From: an uncultured Alphaproteobacteria bacterium
GTDB taxonomy: Bacteria; Pseudomonadota; Alphaproteobacteria; RF32; CAG-239
Direction: 5' to 3'
Assembly: GCA_900540425.1 (NCBI GenBank)
Contig: UQFU01000025.1
Location: 1 to 18,834, forward strand
Length of the DNA: 18,834 nucleotides
In this document: positions 7,216-14,279 of the stretch, in pieces
Numbering within the stretch: the stretch's first letter is position 1
Layout: each line of letters opens with the position of its first letter
Translations under genes and position numbers: made by a program
The notes under the pieces: generated by a model
What the model was told of the DNA's origin: nothing
The model's input: the letters and a program-made list of their open reading frames with translations, nothing else
Databases searched by the model: none

Positions 7216-8049
7216 CTATCGGGCTGTTGACGTTTTGTTGCGGACAAACTTTTTGTTATTACCGTATTTCTTTTTAGGTTTTCCGGCCGGAAAATCATTC
7301 CGGGTATTATCGGCGGAGTTTTTATATTTTCCGCCTTTCCCTTCGCCGGCAAAATGAAATCCGCCCGCTTTTCGCGATTGCCCGCGGCGTTTCTCTTTGC
7401 CGAATTTGGAAGCGGCGATTTCTACGACCGATTTTTTTGACGGCTTGATTTCCACCGCTACGGTTGCCATTTTCTGCGCCAGTTTCAGTTTTGCTTTGTT
7501 GACCGAGAAGCCAAAACTGCCGACATTGCGGCCCAAAGTATAGTAGCTGCCGTGGACATAAGCAATCAACCCGGCTTTTTCGAGCGTCAGCCGGCCTTCC
7601 TCGTTAAGATATTTATCATCAATGTTGACGGCGACAATTTCTGCCAAAAACATGTCATGCGTGCCAAAATGTTGAATGTCTTTAACCCGGCATTCAATCG
7701 AAACCGGACTTTCTTCAATTTGTGGCGCTTTGACTGCCGAACAGGGCAGGGCGGTCAGTTTCATTTCCTTAAACTTGTCAACGTTGCGTCCGGATTTGAC
7801 GCCGCAATAATCGGCGGCGGAAACCAGCGGCAAAGTAGTCAGATTAATGACAAATTCTTTGCTTTCGCTGATAATCTCATGCGAATAACGTTCCGGACGG
7901 ATAGAAACATAGGTCATCGGCGGTTCCGAGGCAATGATGCCGGTCCAGGCGGCTGTCATGACATTGGGATTTTTGACCGTTCCGCAGGAGATTAAGGCCG
8001 GCGGAACCGGCGAAAGAAGAGTTCCGGGTTTCCAGGTAATTTTGCTCAT
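7216..8049 (-). CDS. Flavin-reductase-like FMN-binding protein with long basic tail
   Basis: A 277-residue protein. Residues about 1-200 match the flavin reductase/flavoredoxin family (FMN-binding split barrel): KPGTLLSPVPPALISCG at the start, then MTAAWTGIIASEPPMTYVSIRPERYS and SKEFVINL. It likely binds FMN and moves electrons to an unknown partner. The start at 8049 was chosen because GAGG lies six bases upstream; an in-frame GTG at 8082 would add 11 residues but has no ribosome binding site. Usual members have about 190-210 residues. The last roughly 70 here are Lys/Arg/Gly/Asn-rich with almost no hydrophobic residues, like the tails of RNA-binding helicases, and probably disordered. The tail's role is unknown. 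Confidence 0.8.
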   Translation of the reverse strand: MSKITWKPGTLLSPVPPALISCGTVKNPNVMTAAWTGIIASEPPMTYVSIRPERYSHEIISESKEFVINLTTLPLVSAADYCGVKSGRNVDKFKEMKLTALPCSAVKAPQIEESPVSIECRVKDIQHFGTHDMFLAEIVAVNIDDKYLNEEGRLTLEKAGLIAYVHGSYYTLGRNVGSFGFSVNKAKLKLAQKMATVAVEIKPSKKSVVEIAASKFGKEKRRGQSRKAGGFHFAGEGKGGKYKNSADNTRNDFPAGKPKKKYGNNKKFVRNKTSTAR

Positions 8050-8430
8050 TTTTAGCCTCGTTAAAATTAATTTTTTCCCCACAGTAGCTTAGATTTTCCG
8101 ATTATGCAAACATTTTAAAATAATACTTGATAAACGATAGAAATTTATATACCAAAAAAAGATAAGTGTTCTAATTTTTCGATACCTGATATCCAAAAAT
8201 AGGTTATTGATTAATTGACAGCTCTTTTTATACTGAGTTATGACTAATTGATACTTAACAGTTTCAAGTTTGTCTGAGCCGTCAGAAGCTCAATGCATTG
8301 CGGTGAAATGATATTGCACCGGGCCCGTATTCAGGGGCAAAATATCGCCTGCTTATCTTATCTGAGGCCGGGGAGCTTTAACGAATGTACAGAAGTCTTC
8401 AATGACTTTAAAGGTTAAAGGATCATCTCA
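8050..8430. other. Divergent regulatory gap between the flavoprotein and LysR genes
   Basis: The left half is AT-rich and could hold promoters for both genes; TTGACA at 8215-8220 has only a weak -10 (TATGAC, 8239-8244). The right half is less AT-rich and contains a 41-codon open frame at 8293-8418 without a clear ribosome binding site, ending 12 bases before the LysR ORF. The 11-mer CTCAATGCATT occurs at 8289-8299 and again at 8427-8437. Its centre AATGCATT is palindromic and could be a regulator site. Confidence 0.35.
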
Positions 8431-9396
8431 ATGCATTTGATTTCTGAACTCTCCGACCGCCTTGAAGCTTCGGCAAAAACAGGATGCGAGGAGAAAATGA
8501 TAAGTAAGAAGGATATTGCCAACTTGGAGAGTATTTTATTGCTCCGGGCTGTTGAGCAACATGCTGGTAAACGTAAAGCGTCAGAAGCATTAAATACTTC
8601 GGTTGACACCATTAATAAATACCTTGATAATTTGGAACAGGAACTGGGCGTTAAGTTACTGTCAACCAGTAGCCGCGGCAGCAATTTGACCAACGTTGCC
8701 CGTCGGATTGCCGACAAAGCCGGAAAAGTCAAAGAGATTCTGGATGATATTTACAGTATTCGGCATGAAAATAAAGAAGTAAAAGGAGAAGTCCGTGTTT
8801 TCCTGTCTATGGGGTTTGCGTCCTATCTGGTGCCGCATGATTTGTCGGTTTTGTTTGACCTTTATCCTGAACTGTCGGTAAATTCGGTAACGACGCTTGA
8901 TTTTCCCAAGCTTCATGAGGCCGATTATGATATTGCCATCACCTATGCCAATATTGATGAACAGAATTTAAGTTTGATAACGGAGAAGAAAATCAAGTGC
9001 GGCTTTTTTGCATCGCCGCAGTACCTTGCCCGCAACGGATATCCGATTAACATGGACGATATGCTCAAAAATTACCGTGTTGTCCTGGGAACCAACAAAA
9101 ATCTGCTTTGCTGCAGCGGTCATGATCTTTCTAAAGAAGCTAAAAATATCTGCTTTATTTCCAATAATGTTTTTACGCTGATTAATGTTGTCGAGAACGG
9201 AACCGGCATCGGCATAATGCCGCTGAGCTTTACCAAAAGCGGCTTGGTTTGCCTGGATAATATTCCTTGTGACTGCGTATTGAACTGCCGCTTGTTTGCC
9301 AACAAAAACACCAAAAACATTCCCCGTGTGCGAACCATGATAAACTTCTATAAAGATGTCATTACCCGGTTGGAAAATCCTATTGCAGATATTTGA
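8431..9396 (+). CDS. LysR-type transcriptional regulator
   Basis: The open frame codes for 321 residues. The N-terminal winged helix-turn-helix contains LLRAVEQHAGKRKASEALNTSVDTINKYLDNLEQELGVKLL, the LysR pattern in which the A-x-x-L and L-x-x-LE-x-x-LG-x-x-LF positions are mostly kept. The rest is the effector-binding domain, starting at GEVRVFLSMGFASYLVP. Two starts are possible: 8431 (AAAGGA eight bases upstream) and 8497 (GAGGAG just upstream), the latter giving 299 residues, closer to the usual 290-310. It is divergent from the flavoprotein gene, its likely target by the usual LysR layout. It ends 17 bases inside the convergent acetyltransferase gene. The effector is unknown. Confidence 0.85.
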   Translation: MHLISELSDRLEASAKTGCEEKMISKKDIANLESILLLRAVEQHAGKRKASEALNTSVDTINKYLDNLEQELGVKLLSTSSRGSNLTNVARRIADKAGKVKEILDDIYSIRHENKEVKGEVRVFLSMGFASYLVPHDLSVLFDLYPELSVNSVTTLDFPKLHEADYDIAITYANIDEQNLSLITEKKIKCGFFASPQYLARNGYPINMDDMLKNYRVVLGTNKNLLCCSGHDLSKEAKNICFISNNVFTLINVVENGTGIGIMPLSFTKSGLVCLDNIPCDCVLNCRLFANKNTKNIPRVRTMINFYKDVITRLENPIADI

Positions 9397-9937
9397 TAAT
9401 CCGGCAGGGGTTTCCTGCCGCCAAAACATGATCCGGAATATCCTTGGTAACCACGCTTCCCGAACCGATAACGCTGTTTTTCCCGATGGAAATGCCGGGG
9501 TTGATTACAACATTGCCGCCGACCCAGACATTGTCTCCGATTGTTACCGGATAAGCATATTCCAATCCCTGATTGCGGCTTTCGGCATCTAACGGGTGGG
9601 TCGCGGTATAAATGTTGACGTTAGGGCCGAGAAATACGTTGTTTCCGATATGAACCTCCGCCCCGTCCAAAATCGTGCAGCCGAAGTTGGCAAAAAAGTT
9701 ATTGCCGACATGAATGTTGTACCCGTAATCACAGTAAAACGGTGCGACGATTCTCAGGTTGTCCCCATGTCCGCCCAGCAGTCCGGATATGATTCTTTCC
9801 TGTCCTTTCCGATCCGATGGTGCCGTTTGGTTGTATTTATACAGAACTTCCTTGGCCTTGAGGCGCTCTTGTATCAGCTCTTCATCGTCGGCATTATACA
9901 AACTTCCGTCCTGCATCTTTTGCTTTTCTGTCTTCAT
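9380..9937 (-). CDS. Maltose/galactoside O-acetyltransferase-like protein
   Basis: A 185-residue acetyl-CoA-dependent transferase of the left-handed beta-helix (hexapeptide repeat) family, the usual length for Maa/LacA/NodL. The N-terminus KMQDGSLYNADDEELIQERLKAKEVLYKYN is the Maa cap. Repeats of the type [IV]-G-x-x-x run from about 75 to 170, and YTATHPLDAESRN holds the catalytic His114. The protein ends in GNPCRIIKYL, also typical. It acetylates sugar hydroxyls; the real substrate is not predictable. GGAG lies five to six bases before the ATG. Its 3' end overlaps that of the LysR gene by 17 bases. Confidence 0.9.
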   Translation of the reverse strand: MKTEKQKMQDGSLYNADDEELIQERLKAKEVLYKYNQTAPSDRKGQERIISGLLGGHGDNLRIVAPFYCDYGYNIHVGNNFFANFGCTILDGAEVHIGNNVFLGPNVNIYTATHPLDAESRNQGLEYAYPVTIGDNVWVGGNVVINPGISIGKNSVIGSGSVVTKDIPDHVLAAGNPCRIIKYLQ

Positions 9938-9987
9938 GGCGGCTCCTTTCCCGATTCTTTGTTTATAATGCTATAACAGAAGTTTTT

Positions 9988-10037
9988 AATCTGTTAATTA
10001 AATTTTTTTTCAAAAACTAAGACTTGTTTAACAGATT
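9988..10037. promoter_or_regulatory. Candidate operator between acetyltransferase and lipoprotein genes
   Basis: A perfect 10-bp inverted repeat, AATCTGTTAA (9988-9997) and TTAACAGATT (10028-10037), lies midway between two divergent genes. A third partial copy, TAACAGA, is near 9974. The arms are too far apart (30 bp) for a good hairpin terminator, and arms on the same helix face suggest a dimeric repressor. The regulator is unknown. Confidence 0.35.
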
Positions 10038-10087
10038 TATATAACAATACTAATACCTGAACTACTTAAAATATAGGATACGGACTA

Positions 10088-10756
10088 ATGAAAAAAATTT
10101 TTGTTTTGCCGGCAGTGCTGATGATGGCCGCTTCTTGCCGGACAGTAACTTTCAATGATTTACACAGCCCCAATTCAAATGTTAGCAAACTTCCCGCTCT
10201 GGACGTCAAGGTAGACAAAGACAGCCTGAAAACAGCCTACCCGGTTCGCAAAATTTCATCAGGAAGCGGAGCCGAAAGTGGCAGTTTGAACTTCTACGGC
10301 TCGGTCAGCAGCTATGAACAGGACAGCCGTGCCCGCGATATTGTCTCGCTTATTAATTATGACGTTCGTAACAATATCGCTGCCTCGACCGGTAAAATCA
10401 GCGGCGAATTTAAGGCTCGCCTGAGTAATGTTGATAATGGTTACAATGCCATCTATTATCCTTTAACGGCTCTGCAAATGATTACATTATACCTTCCGAG
10501 TATTTTCGGGGCTCCGGTTGGCGAGCAGGTTTGTGAGGTCGAATTAGAAGTTGAGATTATGAATAATCATAAGGAAATTGTCGCCTCTTATATTGAAACC
10601 GGCCGCGGAACGGCAAAGATTGCCGCTTATTACGGCTTTAACAGCCGGGAGGGTGCCCGCTATTGCGCAATCCAAGCCGTCCAGAGCGCCATGGATAAGG
10701 TCAAGCTGAATGTTGCCGAGGATTATCAACGGCTTAACAGCGCTTTGCAGAAATAA
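10088..10756 (+). CDS. Lipoprotein of unknown function
   Basis: A 222-residue protein that I do not recognise. The signal peptide MKKIFVLPAVLMMAAS ends at lipidated Cys17, so it sits in a membrane facing the periplasm. A low-complexity stretch (ISSGSGAESGS) is followed by a compact domain from about residue 65. That domain has alternating strands (QVCEVELEVEIMNN) and two later helices rich in Ala; the pair VASYIETGRGTAKI-AAYYGF could be a turn between strands. Cys residues at about 142 and 197 might pair. It has its own short intergenic region with a possible operator and no operon partner on this strand. An envelope role is inferred from the signal only. Confidence 0.7.
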   Translation: MKKIFVLPAVLMMAASCRTVTFNDLHSPNSNVSKLPALDVKVDKDSLKTAYPVRKISSGSGAESGSLNFYGSVSSYEQDSRARDIVSLINYDVRNNIAASTGKISGEFKARLSNVDNGYNAIYYPLTALQMITLYLPSIFGAPVGEQVCEVELEVEIMNNHKEIVASYIETGRGTAKIAAYYGFNSREGARYCAIQAVQSAMDKVKLNVAEDYQRLNSALQK

Positions 10757-10811
10757 CGGCATTAAATTTTGTTCCGATATCAGTTAAGGCAATAAAAATT
10801 GCTCAACGCTG

Positions 10812-12089
10812 TTATCTTGTTGCCGATTGAAAGAACTTTGCAAACTTTGATAATTTCGCTTTTCCCTGTTGCGAAGCAAAATCATTGGTCAGCAGTCCGC
10901 TATGAGTGAGTTTTTTCCTCAGCTCCCGGGCGCACCTTTTGATGGTGTTGTCAACACGTTTAGGATCTTCCCAGCCTTTAACCTTATGCTGCATGGCTCG
11001 CAAGATTTTCATGACGGTGGCAACCTCAAGATTGGTTCCTGCCAGTTCATGGGCAACATTGGGATATGAATATACCATTGATATCGGCAGCAGAGGCTTA
11101 AATTCATCCGGGTATTTTCCTAGTTTGGAATCAAAGCGTCCGCCGGCAGAAACCCTGTAAGGATGAGCCATACAGTTGCCAATGATAATATCCTGCGCAA
11201 TTCCATTGAGGTTATCATAAGATAAATAGCGGTCTTTTTCATTTTGCGAAACAGGAACGTCAGGAATATAAAAGTTTGTTCCTGCAACTTTTTTCTCGTT
11301 TTCTAATTTTTGAAACCCAAAAGCAAATTCGGAAGCTATTCTTTTTTGATAAGCAGGATAGCCAAACATTACAAAATTTACATCTTTGCTTTTATCAAAA
11401 AACCTGTTGCGGATTTCTGCCAGCATTTCAATATTATCGGCGGTTGAAATGTCTTTGGGGGTGACCAGACATTCTTTGATGAATTTTTTAGGAACGCCGC
11501 AGGCCTTAAAAAAGCGGACATACATTTCAACTTCAGATTTAACGTTAAATCTTAATCCGCTTTGATTAAAATTTGTATTTCCCTGATTATCATGTAATCC
11601 TAAAAATACTAATTTTTTGGCGCGGCCCGTTTTCTTAAAATCATGATACCAGGCTTCGACTGCCGCGGCGCCGGCTCCCGGATGTCCTGAAAAAATAACA
11701 AAAGCGTCAGCGATTCTGGGGATATCCAAATAATCAACCCCTTTTATTTCCCGGTCATAACCCTCATATCGGACAATATCGCCTTTTTTGATGCGCCCTC
11801 TGTCTTCTGCTTCCAATACGATTTGTTTTTCTTCATCGGTTAACGTGAACGTTACAATACCGGTGCGATTTTTAACATGTTCTTTGGCTTGGTTAGAAGC
11901 TTTGACGACATTAAAACCGGGTTGCTGCATAAGGCTGTGGGCGTATTGGATGTCTTCAATATATTGTGCAAAATCTGTTTCCTTAAATCCCCGTTTTTCC
12001 CATTCCGGCTGATAATGGCTAAAATCTTTGAGGCCGGAAGACAGATAATCAATAATAATTTGCTCATAAACGGTTGGTTTATATGTCAT
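10812..12089 (-). CDS. Large YdcF/DUF218-like protein
   Basis: A 425-residue protein from the start at 12089, chosen because GGAGG lies nine bases upstream; an in-frame ATG at 12176 adds 29 residues but lacks a ribosome binding site. The middle (about 135-285) fits the YdcF/SanA/ElyC fold: DAFVIFSGHPG, then KKLVFLGLHDN, SEVEMYVRFFKACGVPKKFI, STADNIEMLAEI and VNFVMFGYPAYQKRI, matching the family's 'sEa--m-----GVp-----e--s-nT-eN' and 'vTs-yH--Ra' pattern. The usual acidic-substrate pocket is altered. N- and C-terminal parts (about 130 residues each) are unknown, and the C-terminus is basic and helical. No signal peptide, so probably cytoplasmic, unlike SanA/ElyC. Confidence 0.6.
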   Translation of the reverse strand: MTYKPTVYEQIIIDYLSSGLKDFSHYQPEWEKRGFKETDFAQYIEDIQYAHSLMQQPGFNVVKASNQAKEHVKNRTGIVTFTLTDEEKQIVLEAEDRGRIKKGDIVRYEGYDREIKGVDYLDIPRIADAFVIFSGHPGAGAAAVEAWYHDFKKTGRAKKLVFLGLHDNQGNTNFNQSGLRFNVKSEVEMYVRFFKACGVPKKFIKECLVTPKDISTADNIEMLAEIRNRFFDKSKDVNFVMFGYPAYQKRIASEFAFGFQKLENEKKVAGTNFYIPDVPVSQNEKDRYLSYDNLNGIAQDIIIGNCMAHPYRVSAGGRFDSKLGKYPDEFKPLLPISMVYSYPNVAHELAGTNLEVATVMKILRAMQHKVKGWEDPKRVDNTIKRCARELRKKLTHSGLLTNDFASQQGKAKLSKFAKFFQSATR

Positions 12090-12200
12090 CGCGCTTCGCC
12101 TCCAGTAAATTTTGCCATAAATCTTTTTATCTTGGGTATTGTAAATGCCCGGTTTATAAAAAGATGATGAACCCATATAAATAAAAAAATCAGTACATTA

Positions 12201-12229
12201 AGTATAGTCTTCTTTGTAGGATATATCAA
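12201..12229 (-). promoter_or_regulatory. Sigma70-like promoter for the YdcF-like gene
   Basis: On the minus strand, TTGATA (12224-12229) and TATACT (12201-12206) are separated by exactly 17 bp. Each matches consensus at five of six positions. The predicted start near 12194 gives a leader of about 105 bases to the preferred start codon at 12089. Confidence 0.7.
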
Positions 12230-12255
12230 TATTTTTTTATTACGGAGCGATGCTG

Positions 12256-12393
12256 TCAAAATTCAAAGGATAAATCTGCTTGAGCGAACTTCTTAAAATT
12301 CATCGGCAGGCGGTCGCGCCACAATACCGTAAGATTGGGCTCCGGGGCAGGCCCCAAATTTTGCAGGGTGTGCAGAAAACGGGCCGGGAACCG
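12256..12393 (-). pseudogene. Fragment of pyruvate formate-lyase
   Basis: The minus strand reads 45 codons and a stop. It contains [21 protein letters not shown] followed by [11 protein letters not shown], which closely follows the middle of pyruvate formate-lyase (E. coli PflB 'RFLHTL-x-MGPSPEPN' and 'LPLNFKKFA'). No start codon with ribosome binding site precedes it, an in-frame TGA lies a few codons upstream, and the rest of the roughly 750-residue enzyme is missing on both sides. It is therefore an internal relic. Its base composition resembles core genes and is unlike the AT-rich island next to it. It probably marks an old gene broken during remodelling of this site. Confidence 0.75.
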
Positions 12394-12434
12394 TGGTTTA
12401 TAAATAAAAAAACGCTCTCAAGTGGGCAATTTTA

Positions 12435-12509
12435 AGAAATGGCGCACGATATTGTACAATTAGCGGACTAATTTTACGCAAGATTTCAGCGACTTAGGTA
12501 GGAAAATTG
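12435..12509. repeat. 75-nt relic C, left boundary of module 1
   Basis: Aligns without gaps to 13927-14001 at about 52 of 75 positions. Both contain TGG(T/C)GC(G/A)CGATA(C/T)TG, CGGACT and a final AAAATTG. Read on the minus strand, the end GCGCCATTTCTTAAAAT resembles the tRNA 3' end plus trailer found at 15336. Several differences fall on third positions of a minus-strand frame reading SP---QYRAPFL. It is a decayed sequence shared by two joints of the island; whether it was once coding, tRNA or attachment site is not settled. Confidence 0.5.
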
Positions 12510-12566
12510 AATTACTTGAGGGTAATCAATAATGGGGCAAATATAAAAGATATAGAGCATATTTTA

Positions 12567-13178
12567 TTATAATTTTTTCCATTTAAAGTGTTGATCCTTA
12601 TAAATTGGCTCTAAATTTATTTTAATTTCTTCAACAATTTCATTTACCCTTTTGTTAATGTCATCATTAGCATTATTGGAAAATAGTATATTTTGTAATA
12701 TTGTGGGATTTTGATGTGTATCACTATAATACAGGTCTTTTGCCGCAGTCCTGATTTTAAGCGTATATCCAGTTAATTCATATATTAATTGCATTAACTC
12801 CAATCCCCAATACAAGCATGCATCATTCATAAAATTTTGCAGTTTTTCTATTTTATCTTGTCTTTCCGCCAATCTACGATGAGGAACCCATGCAAAATAT
12901 CTTTCTGGAAAAATTCCCATGTGTTCAGGATCACGTTGCTTTTCCGAATGTACCCACTGTTCCACCTCTTTAATATCAAGTTCGTTGATGCGTCCAATTC
13001 TTGCATATAGTATGGCATCTTGCACATCATATACGCTTTTCATTATTTGACAGGCAAGTTCTATTTTTCTCTTTCCGATAAATTCTTTGCGCCATGTATG
13101 CAAAGCGAAACCTGCAATTAAAGCCATAGCAATTGTTGAAAAGGCTGTAATTATATCTGAAAAATCACTGATTGCCAT
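12567..13178 (-). CDS. Unknown membrane-anchored protein (island module 1)
   Basis: A 203-residue protein that I cannot assign. The N-terminus IITAFSTIAMALIAGFALHTW (about 9-29) is one membrane segment, followed directly by the basic WRKEFIGKRKIELACQIM helix. The rest is mostly helical and charged, with a Trp/Arg-rich centre (WVPHRRLAERQDKIEKLQ). This 'short membrane anchor plus cytoplasmic helical domain' layout is common in accessory-region proteins of unknown role. It follows the secreted-protein gene by 53 bases on the same strand, so the two are likely co-transcribed. Its codons are very AT-rich compared with psd or nrdD, which suggests transfer. The ribosome binding site is weak (AAAGAAAA region). 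Confidence 0.65.
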   Translation of the reverse strand: MAISDFSDIITAFSTIAMALIAGFALHTWRKEFIGKRKIELACQIMKSVYDVQDAILYARIGRINELDIKEVEQWVHSEKQRDPEHMGIFPERYFAWVPHRRLAERQDKIEKLQNFMNDACLYWGLELMQLIYELTGYTLKIRTAAKDLYYSDTHQNPTILQNILFSNNANDDINKRVNEIVEEIKINLEPIYKDQHFKWKKL

Positions 13179-13231
13179 TTTTTATTTTCTTTTTTAGGTT
13201 CACTAAGTGGTTCGTAATATTGTTCATTAGG

Positions 13232-13624
13232 TTAATCCATATTTAAACATTTTTCTAGTTCTCTAAAGAATTCTATAGAAAAAGTTTCATCTCCTTTTGT
13301 CTTTCCTTCTTCGTACTCTCTAAAAATTATGTTCTGATATGTTAACAAGTTTCTTCCAGCTAAACAAACTTCAATCTTATCTTGTTTATCTCCTTTGTTT
13401 TTTAAGATATTATGATATTGAGCAAATGTTCTCATCCCTGACATAAAATTAACTAAAGAGGCAAATTTATTTGCTTCTTCTACTGTATTATGATTCCCTT
13501 TTAATACAATATAAGCTTGCGCTACAGATAAATTTCTGTCGTCTGTATTTAAATAGCTATTTGCAAAGACGCTCATTGTGCACCCCATCAAAAAGCCAAC
13601 TAATAGTAATGTATATTTTCTCAC
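13232..13624 (-). CDS. Small secreted protein of unknown function (island module 1)
   Basis: A 130-residue protein with a signal peptide, MRKYTLLLVGFLMGCTMSVFA, probably cut before Asn22. An LMGC stretch makes lipid attachment at Cys15 an alternative. The mature part is helical and has two Cys residues about 40 apart, which could form one disulfide, as in small periplasmic immunity proteins such as Rap1a/Tai; that comparison is weak. It starts with GTG, and a near-perfect AAGGAGG lies five bases upstream. It is the first gene of module 1, next to the membrane-protein gene. A secreted protein paired with a membrane protein could be an effector-immunity or envelope-stress pair, but no motif proves this. 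Confidence 0.65.
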   Translation of the reverse strand: MRKYTLLLVGFLMGCTMSVFANSYLNTDDRNLSVAQAYIVLKGNHNTVEEANKFASLVNFMSGMRTFAQYHNILKNKGDKQDKIEVCLAGRNLLTYQNIIFREYEEGKTKGDETFSIEFFRELEKCLNMD

Positions 13625-13765
13625 AATAACCTCCTTACAATGGTAATTTGAAATAAAGCATACTTAGATTAATCATAAAATACAATAAATTTTTGTCCGA
13701 GCAATAATTATTGAAAAATTCTATCTACACCCAATATATTTTTTAATTAAATTTTCAACAATTTT

Positions 13766-13873
13766 ATCGGACTGGGATTTTATTTAGAAAAAAGCTTGAT
13801 TTTCTTAGCGTTTGCACAAAAAGTCCGATAATTTATTTAAAATCTGTCTTTTTCAAATGGTAAAAATCGGACT
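13766..13873. repeat. 108-bp island repeat, copy A
   Basis: Near-copy of 15172-15279: 93 of 108 positions match, and 73 of the first 78. It is framed by ATCGGACT at 13766-13773 and 13866-13873, with the reverse complement AGTCCGAT at 13822-13829, so the words sit at offsets 0, 56 and 100 as in copy B. Homology begins sharply at the first ATCGGACT. A further ATCGGACT lies at 13954-13961, inside relic A. It could be a recombinase-binding region or the end of a mobile cassette. Confidence 0.85.
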
Positions 13874-13898
13874 AGTTCAAAGCATTGCTTTACATAAC

Positions 13899-13921
13899 AA
13901 AAAAGCACCTCAAAAGGTGCT
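13899..13921 (-). terminator. Minus-strand hairpin terminator at joint A
   Basis: AGCACCT (13904-13910) pairs with AGGTGCT (13915-13921) around CAAA, followed on the minus strand by six T residues. It corresponds in position to the terminator of tRNA-Leu at 15302-15324, but no intact tRNA precedes it. It may now end the transcript of module 2. Confidence 0.7.
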
Positions 13922-13926
13922 ATCTC

Positions 13927-14001
13927 AAAAATGGTGCGCGATACTGTGCAGTTATCGGACTCAGGATTATGAGGATTTTAAGGAATTGGGAAGAAAAATT
14001 G
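13927..14001. repeat. 75-nt relic A, left boundary of module 2
   Basis: Counterpart of 12435-12509 (about 52/75 identical). On the minus strand it ends in GCACCATTTTTGAGAT, almost the same as the tRNA-Leu 3' end plus trailer GCACCATTTTTAAGAT at 15328-15343 (15 of 16 bases). It begins only 15 bases after the end of the cysteine-repeat gene. The plus-strand frame over it is short and has no ribosome binding site. Confidence 0.55.
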
Positions 14002-14016
14002 AGGCAATTTAAAATC

Positions 14017-14271
14017 CTAATCAACCATTGCCAGACAGTAGTTTTTAAAATCTTCATTGTTAATAGAATAACAATAGTTTTTTTCATTTTTTACAATTGC
14101 CAAACAAAATTGTTTTTTAGTCTGATTCTTTATGCTGTTACAATATACCGGATGATTCTTTTTCCTGCTCAGACAAAGATATTTAAGGTCATTATCCTTT
14201 ATATTATGACAATCATTCCCAAAACATTGCGTTGAAAATATTAAAACTATAAAAAATATAAAGTATTTCAT
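14017..14271 (-). CDS. Small secreted cysteine-repeat protein (island module 2)
   Basis: An 84-residue protein with a signal peptide (MKYFIFFIVLIFSTQCFG). The mature part is built from three repeats of about 22 residues with the plan [DY]C-x-x-I-x(7-9)-[YF]CL-[AS]: DCHNIKDNDLKYLCLS, YCNSIKNQTKKQFCLA and YCYSINNEDFKNYCLA. Each repeat has two Cys residues 11-12 apart, so each probably forms a helical hairpin closed by a disulfide. The function is unknown. It starts eight bases after the GIY-YIG gene on the same strand, forming a two-gene unit, and only a weak ribosome binding site is visible. It is very AT-rich. No homologue name can be offered from sequence alone. Confidence 0.68.
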   Translation of the reverse strand: MKYFIFFIVLIFSTQCFGNDCHNIKDNDLKYLCLSRKKNHPVYCNSIKNQTKKQFCLAIVKNEKNYCYSINNEDFKNYCLAMVD

Positions 14272-14279
14272 GTATTTGC

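Noticed and set aside
10789..10802. Small hairpin GCAAT-AAAA-ATTGC after the lipoprotein gene
   Set aside because: Only a 5-bp AT-rich stem with no T-run on the plus strand; too weak to call a terminator.
12344..12355. GGGGC-AG-GCCCC hairpin
   Set aside because: The two-base loop is too small to form, and the bases are explained by codons of the pyruvate formate-lyase fragment.
13812..14235. Plus-strand open frames over joint A and the cysteine-repeat gene
   Set aside because: They run across a repeat, a terminator and the relic, have no ribosome binding site, and oppose a gene with a signal peptide and clear internal repeats.
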